Part shown: one piece after another, positions 36,525-45,272 of the stretch
Numbering within the stretch: the stretch's first letter is position 1
How the letters are laid out: the number at the start of each line of letters is the position of its first letter
Source of the DNA: Phenylobacterium deserti
GTDB lineage: Bacteria; Pseudomonadota; Alphaproteobacteria; Caulobacterales; Caulobacteraceae
DNA: 64,000 nt
Direction of reading: 5' to 3'
Assembly (NCBI GenBank): GCA_943332615.1
Contig: CALQQB010000012.1
Span: forward strand, 1-64,000
The notes under the pieces: model-generated
The model's database searches: none
What the model was told of the DNA's origin: nothing
What the model saw: only the letters and a program-made list of their open reading frames with translations
Made by a program: the position numbers and the translations under genes

Positions 36525-37280
36525 TCAGGCGAAGAGACGGGAAACCTTGCGGTCGTCGGCGGCCAGCGCACGATCGACCAAGGCAGGGAAGAGCGCGTTG
36601 AGGCGCACGAAGAAGGCTTCGGGAAAGCCCAGGTAGACGTCGCGCCGGCGCGTGGCGATGGCTTCGACGATTTGGGTCGCAACCTTGTCGGGATCGTCCA
36701 TGGCCGTCTTGGTGATGGCCGCGAACTCCACGACCTTGGCCGAGTTGAACGCGGTCTTCACCGCGCGCGGGGCGATGTAGGTCACGTCCACGCCCGACCC
36801 GGCCAGCTCGCGCCGCAGGGCCTGGCTGAAGGCTCGCAGACCCGCCTTGGAGCTGGAATAGCTGGCGAAGTGGGCGAAGTTGATCGAGCCGAAGATCGAG
36901 CCGATGTTGACGATCTGGCCCCGCCGGCGCGCCCGCATCCCCGGCGCCACGGCCTGGGCCAGCCGCATGGGCGCCAGCAGGTTGATCGCCAGCGTCCGGC
37001 GCAGGCTGTCGGGACTCTCCCCTTCCATCGGGCCGAAATACTGGACGCCCGCCAGATTGATCAGGACGTCCCAGGGCGACTGGGCCATGGCCGTAGCCAG
37101 CGACTCCAGGCCGGCGGGGTCGGCCAGATCGCAGGCGATGTGGCCGATGTTCGGCCGGGCCGGAGCCTGACGATCGAGCACGGTGACCTGGGCGCCCTCG
37201 GCCATCAGTTTTGACACGATCCGTGTCCCGATCTCGCCGGCGCCGCCGGTGACCGCGATCCTCTGGCCCTCAAACCGCAT
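36525..37280 (-). CDS. Short-chain dehydrogenase/reductase of the acyl-product operon
   Basis: A 251-residue classical SDR with an intact catalytic set: cofactor loop TGGAGEIG near the N-terminus, NLAGV in the middle and the S-Y-K triad in NIGSIFGSINFAHFASYSSSKAGL. The first 24 open codons upstream overlap the oxidase gene and are unlike an SDR, so the start is the ATG at 37278-37280. It overlaps the 3' end of the diiron-oxidase-like gene by 11 bases, showing tight coupling. It probably reduces or oxidises a keto or hydroxyl group on an intermediate made by its neighbours. Confidence 0.88.
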   Translation of the reverse strand: MRFEGQRIAVTGGAGEIGTRIVSKLMAEGAQVTVLDRQAPARPNIGHIACDLADPAGLESLATAMAQSPWDVLINLAGVQYFGPMEGESPDSLRRTLAINLLAPMRLAQAVAPGMRARRRGQIVNIGSIFGSINFAHFASYSSSKAGLRAFSQALRRELAGSGVDVTYIAPRAVKTAFNSAKVVEFAAITKTAMDDPDKVATQIVEAIATRRRDVYLGFPEAFFVRLNALFPALVDRALAADDRKVSRLFA

Positions 37281-37941
37281 GCGCCAGCTCCCGCTCGTGG
37301 GGGATGGCGCGGAACATGTCGGCGAACAGGCCGAAGATCCGCCGGGCCACATGCAGGATCGCCGCCTGATCGGCCGGGTCCTCCACGGTGTCCATCAGCC
37401 TGGCGAAGAAGGTCATGTGCTCCTGGTCCAGCGCCCCGTGGGACGACAGGTATGAGAAGCACTCCGGTCCGAGGCCGAGCGCCTTCGACACGGCACCCGC
37501 GCCGTGAGTGGCCAGCGCGATGCTGGCGCCCTCCAGCACATAGACCATGCCGAACATGCCCATCGGGTTGATCCGCCGCACATAATCGTAGGCGTAGGCC
37601 ACCATCAGCTCGGTGGCCGCCCGCGGCGGGCCCTTGCGCACCGCCTCGGCGTCGCCGCCGGCGCGGGCGATGTCGTTGAGAATCCACTGCTCGTGGCCCG
37701 TCTCCTCAGCGATGTATTCCTCCAGCGCGGCGCGGAAGGCCGCGTGGCCGGTGTCCATCCCGTCGCGCGCGGCGGTCAGCAGCGGCACGGTGTGGCTGAC
37801 GTGGTGGAACGCCTCGGCCAGATAGGCGAGGTAGGTTTCCTTGGAAATCTTGCCCTGCACCCCGTCCACCAGCTGGGGCACGGAATAGAGGGCCAGGCGC
37901 TCGGCGGAGGTTTCCCGCTCGAGCCGTTCGAAGAAGGACAT
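37270..37941 (-). CDS. Heme-oxygenase-like diiron oxidase (TenA-like iron-containing redox enzyme)
   Basis: A 223-residue all-helical protein with the ligand pattern of the heme-oxygenase-like diiron oxidases: Glu/His in EYIAEETGHEQW (E80, H83), Glu137 in YVLEGAS, and His168, Asp172 and His175 in HGALDQEH. Relatives perform oxidative cleavage or hydroxylation, for example decarboxylation of fatty acids to alkenes, or N-oxygenation. It is not a TenA thiaminase, since the expected Cys nucleophile is not evident. The ATG at 37939-37941 follows the AMP-ligase stop by 10 bases. The oxidation performed here cannot be told from sequence. Confidence 0.85.
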   Translation of the reverse strand: MSFFERLERETSAERLALYSVPQLVDGVQGKISKETYLAYLAEAFHHVSHTVPLLTAARDGMDTGHAAFRAALEEYIAEETGHEQWILNDIARAGGDAEAVRKGPPRAATELMVAYAYDYVRRINPMGMFGMVYVLEGASIALATHGAGAVSKALGLGPECFSYLSSHGALDQEHMTFFARLMDTVEDPADQAAILHVARRIFGLFADMFRAIPHERELAHAV

Positions 37942-37951
37942 TGGGAACGCC

Positions 37952-39409
37952 TCAGGTCTGTTGGTCGATAAAGGCTTGGTGGGTCTCGCGCAGCACGCCG
38001 CGGCGAGGGCGGCCGTTGCCAGTGAGTTCGCCCAGCGCCAGGTCGAAGGGCCTGGAGCCCTGCCACCGAGCCACCTGCGCATAGGTCGGGAGCTGGGCGT
38101 TGGCCCGCGCCACTGCCGCCTGCAGCGCCGCGGGCGGCAGGTCGCCGCGCGAGGGCACGATCACGGCGCACAGCTCGGCCCGCCCCTCGCCGAACACCAC
38201 CGCCTGGCCGATCTCCGGCTGGGCCAGCAGCTCGCTCTCGACCCACTCCGGCGCGACGTTGCGGCCGAAGGCGGTGATCAGCAGGTTCGACTTGCGGCCC
38301 GAGATTGTCAGGAAGCCTTCGGCGTCCAGCTCGCCCAGGTCGCCGGTCTTCAGGGTTCCGACCGGCGCGGGAGCGCCGACGTAGCCCAGGAACGGGGCGG
38401 GACCGATGAGGATCTCCCCGTCGTCGGCGATCGTTACGGTCAGGTGCGGCAGGATGCGGCCCACCGTGTCCGGCCGGTCGGCGTGCGGTGTGTTCAGCGC
38501 CACCACCGAAGCGCACTCGCTGAGGCCGTAACCCTCATAGGCGGGGACGCCCAACGCGCGCGCCGAGGCGATCAGGCGAGGCGACAGCTTGGCCCCGCCC
38601 ACCGCCACCAGCTTCAGACCCGGCAACCGCTTCCCCGTCGCGGCCAGGAACGCGGTCAGCGCCCGCAGCAGTTCCGGGACCAGGATCAGGCTGTTGATGT
38701 CCAGCGCCTCGACCGTGGCCGCCAGCCGCCCGATCTCGGGCCGCAGGCCGTCGGCGAAGCCCAGCTCGGCCAGGCCGCGGGCGTGGTAACAGCCGCCTGC
38801 CAGCAGGGTCGGATACAGCCCCGCGACGTTCTCCAGCAGCACACCCAGGGGCAGCACGGCCAGATGCCGTCCGGCGAACTCGGCGCCGATGGTCTCTACC
38901 AGGGATGAGGCCACCGCCTCCATCTGGGCCAGCGACAGGCACACGCCCTTCGGCGCCCCGGTCGAGCCCGAGGTGTAGGTGACCTTGGCGGTTCCCACCG
39001 GCAGGTCGCGGGGCGGGAAGGTCAGGGCCTCGGCTGTCACCGCCGAACCCGCCACGGCAAAAGTGAGGGCATTTGCCGTGGCGGGCGGCCGGACCAGCAG
39101 GCAGGCGCCCGCATCGGTCAGCGCATGCAGCCGCTGTTGCGGCGTGAAGAAAACGGGAAGCGGCACGCTCGGCCGGCCCAGCGCCATCAGCGCCAGGTCG
39201 ATGACCACCCAGGCCGGGCCGTTATCGAGGGCCACGCCCACCGGCGCGCCATGGGGCGCCGCCGCCAGCAGGCCGGCCAGCCAGGCCTCGGCCTGCGCGA
39301 TCTCCCGCAGCAGGTCGGCCCAGCCAAGGGTGATGTCGGCGCCGGCCAGCGCGGCCCTGTCCGGCGTCGTACGGGCGCGTTCGGAGATCGCCGTCAGCAC
39401 GCGACTCAA
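37952..39409 (-). CDS. AMP-dependent acyl-CoA synthetase/ligase
   Basis: A 485-residue ANL-superfamily enzyme that activates a carboxylic acid as acyl-AMP. It shows the P-loop YTSGSTGAPKG near residues 144-154, GYGLSECAS in the adenine-binding region, LKTGDLGELDAEGFLTISGRKSNLLITAFGRNVAPEWVE with the TGD and hinge motifs, and the catalytic Lys region near the end. Its GRNVAPEWVE segment and LLENVAGLYPTLL resemble long-chain fatty-acid ligases. The start overlaps the 3' end of the upstream thermostable-hemolysin-family gene by four bases. It supplies the activated acyl group for the operon, in my reading. Confidence 0.9.
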   Translation of the reverse strand: MSRVLTAISERARTTPDRAALAGADITLGWADLLREIAQAEAWLAGLLAAAPHGAPVGVALDNGPAWVVIDLALMALGRPSVPLPVFFTPQQRLHALTDAGACLLVRPPATANALTFAVAGSAVTAEALTFPPRDLPVGTAKVTYTSGSTGAPKGVCLSLAQMEAVASSLVETIGAEFAGRHLAVLPLGVLLENVAGLYPTLLAGGCYHARGLAELGFADGLRPEIGRLAATVEALDINSLILVPELLRALTAFLAATGKRLPGLKLVAVGGAKLSPRLIASARALGVPAYEGYGLSECASVVALNTPHADRPDTVGRILPHLTVTIADDGEILIGPAPFLGYVGAPAPVGTLKTGDLGELDAEGFLTISGRKSNLLITAFGRNVAPEWVESELLAQPEIGQAVVFGEGRAELCAVIVPSRGDLPPAALQAAVARANAQLPTYAQVARWQGSRPFDLALGELTGNGRPRRGVLRETHQAFIDQQT

Positions 39410-40092
39410 GGCGCGCCCCTCCGCAGGCGACGCGCGGTGCGCGCCATGATTCTGGCCCGCAACCGCTGGCGCAGCAGCGGCAGGTCGGTAGAGGTCCCGA
39501 TCTCTCCGGCGAACACGCGCGGTGTCCGCTCGTAGTAGCTGCCCCAGTCGCTGGCGCCCTCGCCCAATCGGTCGGGATCGGCCTGACCCAGGGCGAGCAG
39601 TCCGAACCCAGCGCGGCCCAAGAGTCGCTCCAGCTCCGGACGCGCCGTTGCCACGGCGAAGCGCCGGCCGTGCTCAGCGGCCAGCCAGGCGGACAGGGCG
39701 CCGAACAGCCGCAGCGACGCGTCGGGCGAGTCCGAGGCCAGCGATCCGATCTCGACGATGCTGCTGCGCGAGATGGGGCGGCCGAACGCGACGGCGATCG
39801 CCTGCTCGACCGGGCCGTCCAGATACCGCTCCAGGAACAGCGGCTCGTCCTCGGCGAAACGAACGCCAGCGGCCGCCTGTAGTTCGCCGCCGTCGTCGGC
39901 CCAGAGACCGATCAGAATGGGATAGTGGCGCGGCAGGCGCGCCCCGAACGCCCGATCGAATCGCGCTTCGATGAACGCTTCGATCTCGCCTCGACGAGAA
40001 TGCGACGTCTCCGCGATCACCAGGATCGGCGGCGCGAAAGGCGCCGTTCCGCGGGCGGGCGGTGGCTCCGTGACTGACAATGCCTGACTCAA
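39406..40092 (-). CDS. Thermostable-hemolysin family protein (GNAT-like acyltransferase fold)
   Basis: A 228-residue protein of the thermostable hemolysin family, named after a Vibrio toxin. The family has a fold related to GNAT and autoinducer-synthase enzymes and probably transfers acyl groups. Family phrases include HYPILIGLWADDGGELQAAAGVRFAEDEPLFLERYLDGPVEQAIA and SIVEIGSLASDSPDASLRLFGALSAWLAAEHGRRFAVATARPELERLLGRAGF. The start is a TTG at 40090-40092, supported by the ribosome site GGAGA about seven bases ahead; no better Met exists. It heads the operon with AMP-ligase, diiron oxidase, SDR and TPR genes. Confidence 0.82.
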   Translation of the reverse strand: MSQALSVTEPPPARGTAPFAPPILVIAETSHSRRGEIEAFIEARFDRAFGARLPRHYPILIGLWADDGGELQAAAGVRFAEDEPLFLERYLDGPVEQAIAVAFGRPISRSSIVEIGSLASDSPDASLRLFGALSAWLAAEHGRRFAVATARPELERLLGRAGFGLLALGQADPDRLGEGASDWGSYYERTPRVFAGEIGTSTDLPLLRQRLRARIMARTARRLRRGAP

Positions 40093-40447
40093 AACTGGTC
40101 TCCAGCGGAAGGCCCCGCTGCGATGACGTCGCCGACCGCGAGTCGCCTCAGCCGTTTGCGCCGGAATCTGGAGTCGGCGCGCCCCGCCGCCTTGGGGGAG
40201 CTGCCGCCGACTTCGTTGGCTAGCCTCTCGGTGAGCTGGGTAAAGAAGGCATTCGGATAGTGCCGGTCCCGCTGGACGCTCCCGCCGTCCGCGCCCGCCG
40301 CCAGAGGCCGGAGGCGCTGTCGAAGGGAAGTCGCGGAGGACGGAGATGCGCCCAAGCGCGTCCCAGCACCATCAGCGCGTCTCGACGATCTCAACGCTCA
40401 GCCTGAAGCCCGTTGGGGGTCAGGGGATCGACCGCCCGGTCCGGTCC
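40093..40447. other. Leader/spacer region with a doubtful 101-codon frame
   Basis: This region lies upstream of the thermostable-hemolysin-family gene. A minus-strand frame (40089-40394) encodes 101 residues, and its stop overlaps the next gene's TTG start as TTGA. The product is Arg/Gly/Ser-rich except for HYPNAFFTQLTERLANEVGG, and no family is recognised. It could be a coupled leader ORF or chance. The operon promoter should lie here or just upstream, but I see no convincing match. Confidence 0.3.
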
Positions 40448-40618
40448 TCAGGACTGCAGCGTGTTCTCCGCCTTCATCGCGGCCAGCGCCCGGCGAAGAG
40501 TATCCGCCGCAGCATCAATCTGGGCCTCGAAGCCCTCGAGCACACGGTCGTAGTGGCCGTCGAGCAGCTTCTCGACCACGTCGTCCCGCACTTCGCTGCG
40601 TCGCTTCGCCGCGCCCAT
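40448..40618 (-). CDS. 56-residue helical small protein
   Basis: A short minus-strand gene, ATG at 40616-40618 and TGA at 40448-40450, encodes 56 residues: MGAAKRRSEVRDDVVEKLL, then GHYDRVLEGFEAQIDAAADTLRRALAAMKAENTLQS. The composition (charged, Leu/Ala heptad-like, no Cys) is that of a genuine helical protein and its codons are typical of the region. No family is recognised. It may form a coiled coil or bind a partner. It reads towards the acyl-product operon but is separated from it by about 350 bases. The plus-strand frame over the same place looks like a shadow. Confidence 0.65.
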   Translation of the reverse strand: MGAAKRRSEVRDDVVEKLLDGHYDRVLEGFEAQIDAAADTLRRALAAMKAENTLQS

Positions 40619-40778
40619 GACCAACCCTCACTTCCGGACCTGCGGCCGGAGGATGATGACGATTTGCCTAAGGTCTGGTGAACGTGGGACGACGGGCTTG
40701 GCTAGGGAGCGCTCGGGGCCCGAATGCATTCATCAGCTGCGGACGGCCAAAGCCCCCCGACTCCGTCCGCCCGACAGC

Positions 40779-40802
40779 AGCCCCCCGGTCGGGGGGCTTT
40801 TC
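40779..40802 (+). terminator. Strong plus-strand intrinsic terminator
   Basis: AGCCCCCC at 40779-40786, tetraloop GGTC, GGGGGGCT at 40791-40798, then TTTTCT. The orientation is plus strand. No plus-strand protein gene ends nearby, since the flanking genes read leftwards. It therefore seems to end an unannotated RNA starting somewhere after 40619. On the minus strand no T-run follows, so it is not a terminator for purT. Confidence 0.7.
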
Positions 40803-40858
40803 TGTGCCCGCGGGAGCAGGCCCTGGTCGGACGATGCGTCTCTGTTTGCCGTCGGTGA

Positions 40859-42052
40859 TCAGCTCTCGACCACCCGCACCTTGCTCGCCGCCTCGGCGGC
40901 GCGGGCTCGCGCGGTGTCGGTGTCGGCGGCGCGGGCCAGGGCGACGCCCATGCGGCGGCGCTCGAAGCTCTCGGGCTTGCCGAACAGGCGAAGGTCCGCA
41001 CCAGGGACGGCCAGGGCCTCGGCGACACCTTCAAAGGCAACGCCGCGCGCCTCTATGCCGCCGTAGATCACCGCGCTGGCGCCTGGCTCGCGCAAGGCCA
41101 CATCGGTGGGCAGACCCAGAATGGCGCGGGCGTGCAGGGCGAATTCGCTCTGGATCTGAGTGACCAGGGTGACGAGCCCGGTGTCATGCGGGCGGGGGCT
41201 GACTTCCGAGAACCAGACCTGATCGCCCTTCACGAACAGCTCGACGCCAAAGAGGCCGAGGCCGCCGAGGGCATCCGTGACCGCCGCGGCGATCTCGCGT
41301 GATCGGGCCAACGCGGCCGGCGTCATCGCCTGCGGTTGCCAGCTTTCCACATAGTCGCCCTTCACCTGCCGGTGGCCGATGGGCTCGCAGAAGCTGGTCT
41401 GGACGACGCCGTCCTTCAGGCTGCGCACCGTCAGCTGGGTGATCTCGAAGTCGAAGGCGACGCGGCCCTCGACGATGACGCGGGGCTGCTCGACGCGGCC
41501 GCCGGCCAGCGCATAGGCCCAGGCGGCGGAGATCTGATCGGGCGTCTCGACATAGGACTGGCCCTTGCCGGACGAGCTCATCACCGGCTTCATGAAGCAA
41601 GGGAACCCGGTCATGGCGGCGGCCGTGGCCAGTTCCGCCTCGGTGGAGGCGAAGGCGTAGGCGCTGGTGGGCAGGCCCAATTCCTCGGCGGCCAGCCGGC
41701 GGATGCCCTCGCGGTTCATCGTCAGCTGAGCGGCGCGGGCGGTCGGGATGCAGATCGCCAGCCCGTCGGCCTCAATGCGGGCCAACTCGTCGGTGGCGAT
41801 GGCCTCGATCTCGGGGACGATGAGGTGCGGCCGCTCGGCCTCAACCACGGCGCGCAGGGCCTTGGCGTCGGTCATGGCGAGCACATGGCTGCGGTGGGCG
41901 ACCTGCATGGCGGGCGCACCAGCATAGCGGTCGCAGGCGATCACCTCGCATCCCAGACGCTGCAGCTCGATCGCCACTTCCTTGCCGAGCTCACCCGAGC
42001 CCAGCAGCATCACCCGGAGCGCCGTCGGCGAGAACGGTGTGCCCAGGCGCAT
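40859..42052 (-). CDS. purT: Formate-dependent GAR transformylase PurT
   Basis: PurT uses formate and ATP to formylate glycinamide ribonucleotide, the third step of purine synthesis, without folate. The 397-residue ATP-grasp protein has the N-terminal [29 protein letters not shown], the ATP-binding [12 protein letters not shown], and [17 protein letters not shown] with metal-binding residues near the end. These phrases separate it from PurK. It lies four bases after the tkt stop codon and is probably co-transcribed with it. Together with purH it makes two purine genes in this window. Confidence 0.95.
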   Translation of the reverse strand: MRLGTPFSPTALRVMLLGSGELGKEVAIELQRLGCEVIACDRYAGAPAMQVAHRSHVLAMTDAKALRAVVEAERPHLIVPEIEAIATDELARIEADGLAICIPTARAAQLTMNREGIRRLAAEELGLPTSAYAFASTEAELATAAAMTGFPCFMKPVMSSSGKGQSYVETPDQISAAWAYALAGGRVEQPRVIVEGRVAFDFEITQLTVRSLKDGVVQTSFCEPIGHRQVKGDYVESWQPQAMTPAALARSREIAAAVTDALGGLGLFGVELFVKGDQVWFSEVSPRPHDTGLVTLVTQIQSEFALHARAILGLPTDVALREPGASAVIYGGIEARGVAFEGVAEALAVPGADLRLFGKPESFERRRMGVALARAADTDTARARAAEAASKVRVVES

Positions 42053-42056
42053 CGGC

Positions 42057-44024
42057 CTAGAGTTTCGCCTTCGCCGCGGCCGCCACGGCTTCGGCGGTGA
42101 TGCCGAAGTGCTTGTAGAGCACCTCGGCCGGGGCGCTGGCGCCGAAGCCGGTCATGCCGATGAAGGCGCCGCCCTCGCCGATGAAGCGGTCCCAGCCCTG
42201 GCGGAGGCCCGCCTCAACCGCGACGCGGACTTCGGTCTCGCCGATCACCTGCGCCTGGTAATCGGCCGGCTGGGCCTCGAACAGCTCCCAGCAAGGCGTC
42301 GAGACCACGCGCGCGCCGATGCCGTCTGTCTCCAGCAGAGCGCGGGCGGCCAGGGCGACGGAGACCTCGGTCCCTGAGGCGAAGATCGTCACCTGCGCCG
42401 GGTGACCTGCGCCGGCCAACTGGTAGGCGCCCCGGGCGCTGAGGTTCTCACCGGCGGTCTCGCGCGCCGCTGGGACCTTCTGGCGCGACAGGGTCATCAC
42501 GGACGGCGTCGCCTTGGCCTCCAGCGCCAGCTTCCAGCACTCGGCGGCCTCCACCCCATCGGCCGGGCGGAAGACGTTGAGGTTCGGGATCGCGCGCAGC
42601 GCGGCCACATGCTCCACAGGCTGGTGCGTCGGCCCATCCTCGCCGACCCCGATGGAATCGTGGGTCATCACGTGGATCACGCGGGCCCCCATCAAGGCGC
42701 CCAGGCGGATCGCCGGGCGGCTGTAGTCGGAGAACACCAGGAACGTCCCCGAATAGGGGATCACGCCCCCGTGCAGCGCCATCCCGTTCATGGCCGCCGC
42801 CATGCCGAACTCGCGCACCCCATAGTGGACGTAGCGGCCCGCATAGCCCGGCGCGTCGAAGGCGCCCATGCCCTTGACGATGGTGTTGTTGGAGCCGGTG
42901 AGGTCGGCCGAGCCACCGATCATTTCCGGGATCGCAGGGATCAGCTGGTCAAGGGCCGCGCCGGAGTGCTGGCGGGTGGCCAGGGCCGGCTTGTCGGCCG
43001 CCGCCTTGGAGATGTGGGCGTCGATGGCTTCGAAGGCGCCCGCCGGCAGGTCACCGGACATCGTGCGGTCGAACTCGACCTTGTGGCCGGAGCCGGCGAG
43101 CCCAGCCTCCCAGGCCTTGCGCACCTTTGCGCCTCGGCGGCCGGCGGCGCGCCAGGGCTTCAGCACCTCGTCCGGCACGGTGAAGGGCGGAGCGGTCCAG
43201 CCCATGGCCTTGCGCGCGTCGGCGATTTGGTCGTCGAACAGGGTGTAGCCGTGGCTATGGGGGTCACCTTCCTTGGGACCCGCGCCCTTCGAGATCAGGG
43301 TCTTGCAGGCGATCATGGTCGGCCGGTCCTGCCTTGTGGCCCAGCGCAGGGCGGCGGCGATCTTGCCGTGATCGTGGCCATCGACCGCCTTGACCGCCCA
43401 GCCGGCGGCCTTGAAGCGGGCCAGCTGGTCGCCGGTCTCCGCGATCGTCGCCTCGCCGTCGATGGTGGTGTTGTTGTCGTCGAAGAGGACCGTGAGCTTG
43501 GCGAGCTTGAGGCGGCCGGCCAGGCTGATCGCCTCATGGCTGACGCCTTCCATCAGGCAGCCGTCGCCAACCACCACCCAGGTGCGGTGATCCACCAGGG
43601 CGTCGCCGAAGCGGCTGGCGAGGTGAGCTTCGGCCATCGCCATGCCGACGGCGGTGGCCAGGCCCTGGCCCAGCGGGCCGGTGGTGGTCTCGACACCGGG
43701 GGTGTGGCCGTACTCCGGGTGGCCCGGGGTATTGGAGCCCAGCTGCCGGAAATTGCGGATTTGCTCCATCGTCACCGCCTTCACCCCGGTCAGGTGCAGC
43801 AGGCTGTACAGCAGCATCGAGCCGTGGCCCGCCGACAGCACGAAGCGGTCGCGGTCGTGCCAGTCGGGCCGCGCGGCGTCGTACTTCAGGAATTTCGTGA
43901 ACAGCACGCTGGCCACGTCGGCCATGCCCATCGGCATGCCCTGGTGGCCGGACTTGGCCTTGTGGACGGCGTCCATCGAAAGCACGCGGATGGCGTCAGC
44001 CATGATCTTGAGCGGCGCGGGCAT
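42057..44024 (-). CDS. tkt: Transketolase
   Basis: Transketolase moves two-carbon units between sugar phosphates in the pentose phosphate pathway using thiamine diphosphate. The 655-residue protein shows [32 protein letters not shown], the thiamine-binding [21 protein letters not shown] followed by the DDNNTTIDG loop, and the C-terminal [19 protein letters not shown] with [19 protein letters not shown]. The ATG at 44022-44024 is used; the longer frame adds a basic non-homologous leader. The purT gene follows in four bases. It is divergent from the DUF4164-zapA pair. Confidence 0.97.
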   Translation of the reverse strand: MPAPLKIMADAIRVLSMDAVHKAKSGHQGMPMGMADVASVLFTKFLKYDAARPDWHDRDRFVLSAGHGSMLLYSLLHLTGVKAVTMEQIRNFRQLGSNTPGHPEYGHTPGVETTTGPLGQGLATAVGMAMAEAHLASRFGDALVDHRTWVVVGDGCLMEGVSHEAISLAGRLKLAKLTVLFDDNNTTIDGEATIAETGDQLARFKAAGWAVKAVDGHDHGKIAAALRWATRQDRPTMIACKTLISKGAGPKEGDPHSHGYTLFDDQIADARKAMGWTAPPFTVPDEVLKPWRAAGRRGAKVRKAWEAGLAGSGHKVEFDRTMSGDLPAGAFEAIDAHISKAAADKPALATRQHSGAALDQLIPAIPEMIGGSADLTGSNNTIVKGMGAFDAPGYAGRYVHYGVREFGMAAAMNGMALHGGVIPYSGTFLVFSDYSRPAIRLGALMGARVIHVMTHDSIGVGEDGPTHQPVEHVAALRAIPNLNVFRPADGVEAAECWKLALEAKATPSVMTLSRQKVPAARETAGENLSARGAYQLAGAGHPAQVTIFASGTEVSVALAARALLETDGIGARVVSTPCWELFEAQPADYQAQVIGETEVRVAVEAGLRQGWDRFIGEGGAFIGMTGFGASAPAEVLYKHFGITAEAVAAAAKAKL

Positions 44025-44183
44025 GTGTCCTGCGATCGGCTGGAGGGAGAAACGCGCAGGCCGCCTCGCACGCGTGGCCGGGAGGGTCAAGAAAACGCCC
44101 AATATTTACCCGGGCTCAGCGACATTTCCCCAGACTCGGCGACGCAGGCTATAGGAGCTTTGATCGGGCCTCGGAGGATTTAG

Positions 44184-44453
44184 ATGAGCCAAGGCGAGAG
44201 TGCGCTGGAGCTGGCGGTCAGGCGGCTGGAAAGCGCGACGCATGTGCTGGAACAGCGCTTGGGCCAGAAACTGCGCGACGCCGGCGCCGAAATGGGCGGC
44301 CTGTTCGACCAGGACCGCGCCAAGCTGGCCGCTGAGCTGGACCACGCCAAGTCGCGCGAACGCGAGCTTGAAGAGGCTGGCGCCCAGGCCTCGGCGGCCC
44401 TCGGCCGCGCAATCCAGGAAATTCGCGCGGCGATCGCCGGACAGGAGGCTTGA
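44184..44453 (+). CDS. DUF4164 coiled-coil protein
   Basis: An 89-residue, nearly all-helical protein (LELAVRRLESATHVLEQRLGQ, AAELDHAKSRERELEEAGAQASAALGRAIQEIRAAI). It belongs to the DUF4164 family found immediately upstream of zapA in alphaproteobacteria. The ribosome site GGAGG stands six bases before the ATG. zapA starts one base after its stop. It is therefore likely a coiled-coil helper of Z-ring assembly, perhaps a ZapB-like partner of ZapA; this is inference from context. Confidence 0.88.
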   Translation: MSQGESALELAVRRLESATHVLEQRLGQKLRDAGAEMGGLFDQDRAKLAAELDHAKSRERELEEAGAQASAALGRAIQEIRAAIAGQEA

Positions 44454-44454
44454 G

Positions 44455-44787
44455 ATGGCCCAGATCAATGTCGAGGTGAACGGCAAGCCCTACGCGGTCG
44501 GCTGCGAGGACGGCCAGGAGAGCCATCTTCGGGAGCTGGCCACGCTGTTCGACCACCAGGTGCGCCAGGTGTCGCAGGACATGGGCCAGCTGGGCGACAC
44601 GCGGCTGTTCCTGATGGGCGCGCTGATGCTGGCGGACGAACTTTCCGATGCGAAAGCCCGGCTCGACGCCCTGCAGGCCGAGGTGACGAGGCTCCAGGTC
44701 GATCGCTCGCGTTTCGAGGGCCGGGCGGTGGCGGCGCTGGAGGCGGCGGCGTCACGGATCGAGAAACTGGCGGCGACGGACGCCTGA
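44455..44787 (+). CDS. zapA: Cell division protein ZapA
   Basis: ZapA cross-links FtsZ filaments and stabilises the Z-ring. The 110-residue protein begins MAQINVEVNGKPYAVGCEDGQESHLRELATLFDHQV, the typical ZapA start, and ends in a helical coiled coil. The ATG at 44455 lies one base after the DUF4164 stop codon, so the two are translationally coupled. The longer frame starting at 44200 is antisense-like noise within DUF4164 and is dropped. The 6S RNA gene that often follows zapA in this class was looked for: only 42 bases separate it from the next gene, so it is not here. Confidence 0.93.
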   Translation: MAQINVEVNGKPYAVGCEDGQESHLRELATLFDHQVRQVSQDMGQLGDTRLFLMGALMLADELSDAKARLDALQAEVTRLQVDRSRFEGRAVAALEAAASRIEKLAATDA

Positions 44788-44829
44788 CGCCTCTTGCCGC
44801 CCCGCCCCGCGCGCAATGGCGGGCGGCGA

Positions 44830-45219
44830 CTACGCCGCGGCGTAGTCCTTCAAAATCCCCAGCGGCACAATCGCCAGGGTCTCCTCGTGGGTGCTGGCCA
44901 GCACCACCTGGGGCGCGGCCCCGGCGTCGAGAGCTTCCTTCCAGCGGGGCGCGCAGAGACACCACTGGTCGCCGGGCTTCAGGCCGTCGAAGCCGAACTC
45001 CGGGTGCGGCGTCGATAGGTCGTTGCCCATCCGCTTGGAGAATTCCAGGAACTCGGCGGTCATCACCGCGCAGACGGTGTGCATGCCGACGTCGTGCGGG
45101 CCGGTCTCGCAGCAGCCATTGCGGAAGAAGCCGGTGACCGGGTCCAGCGAGCAGGGGACTAACTCCTGCCCCAGGACGTTGCGGGCGCCGGCGTCGTAGC
45201 GGATCGGGCGTGTGGCCAT
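44830..45219 (-). CDS. DUF2237 family protein
   Basis: A 129-residue soluble protein of the DUF2237 family: VLGQELVPCSLDPVTGFFRNGCCETGPHDVGMHTVCAVMTAEFLEFSK, then GLKPGDQWCLCAPRWKEALDAG. Five or six conserved cysteines (PCS, GCCE, VCAV, WCLCA) suggest metal or iron-sulfur binding, but no function is established. It is widespread in proteobacteria and cyanobacteria. It lies convergent with zapA and divergent from the CitE-like gene. Confidence 0.92.
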   Translation of the reverse strand: MATRPIRYDAGARNVLGQELVPCSLDPVTGFFRNGCCETGPHDVGMHTVCAVMTAEFLEFSKRMGNDLSTPHPEFGFDGLKPGDQWCLCAPRWKEALDAGAAPQVVLASTHEETLAIVPLGILKDYAAA

Positions 45220-45272
45220 GGGCCTATCCTAAACGCTAAGACTGACGCGCCGCCAAGCCGCGAAGGAACCGC

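Noticed and set aside
40346-40681. Plus-strand 111-codon frame across the small protein gene
   Set aside because: The minus-strand 56-residue product is more protein-like, and the plus frame has a poor composition.
40619-40778. tRNA or other known RNA gene
   Set aside because: No cloverleaf, T-arm sequence or CCA end could be found; only a generic terminator supports a transcript.
44788-44829. 6S RNA gene expected after zapA
   Set aside because: Only 42 bases separate zapA from the next gene, too little for 6S RNA.
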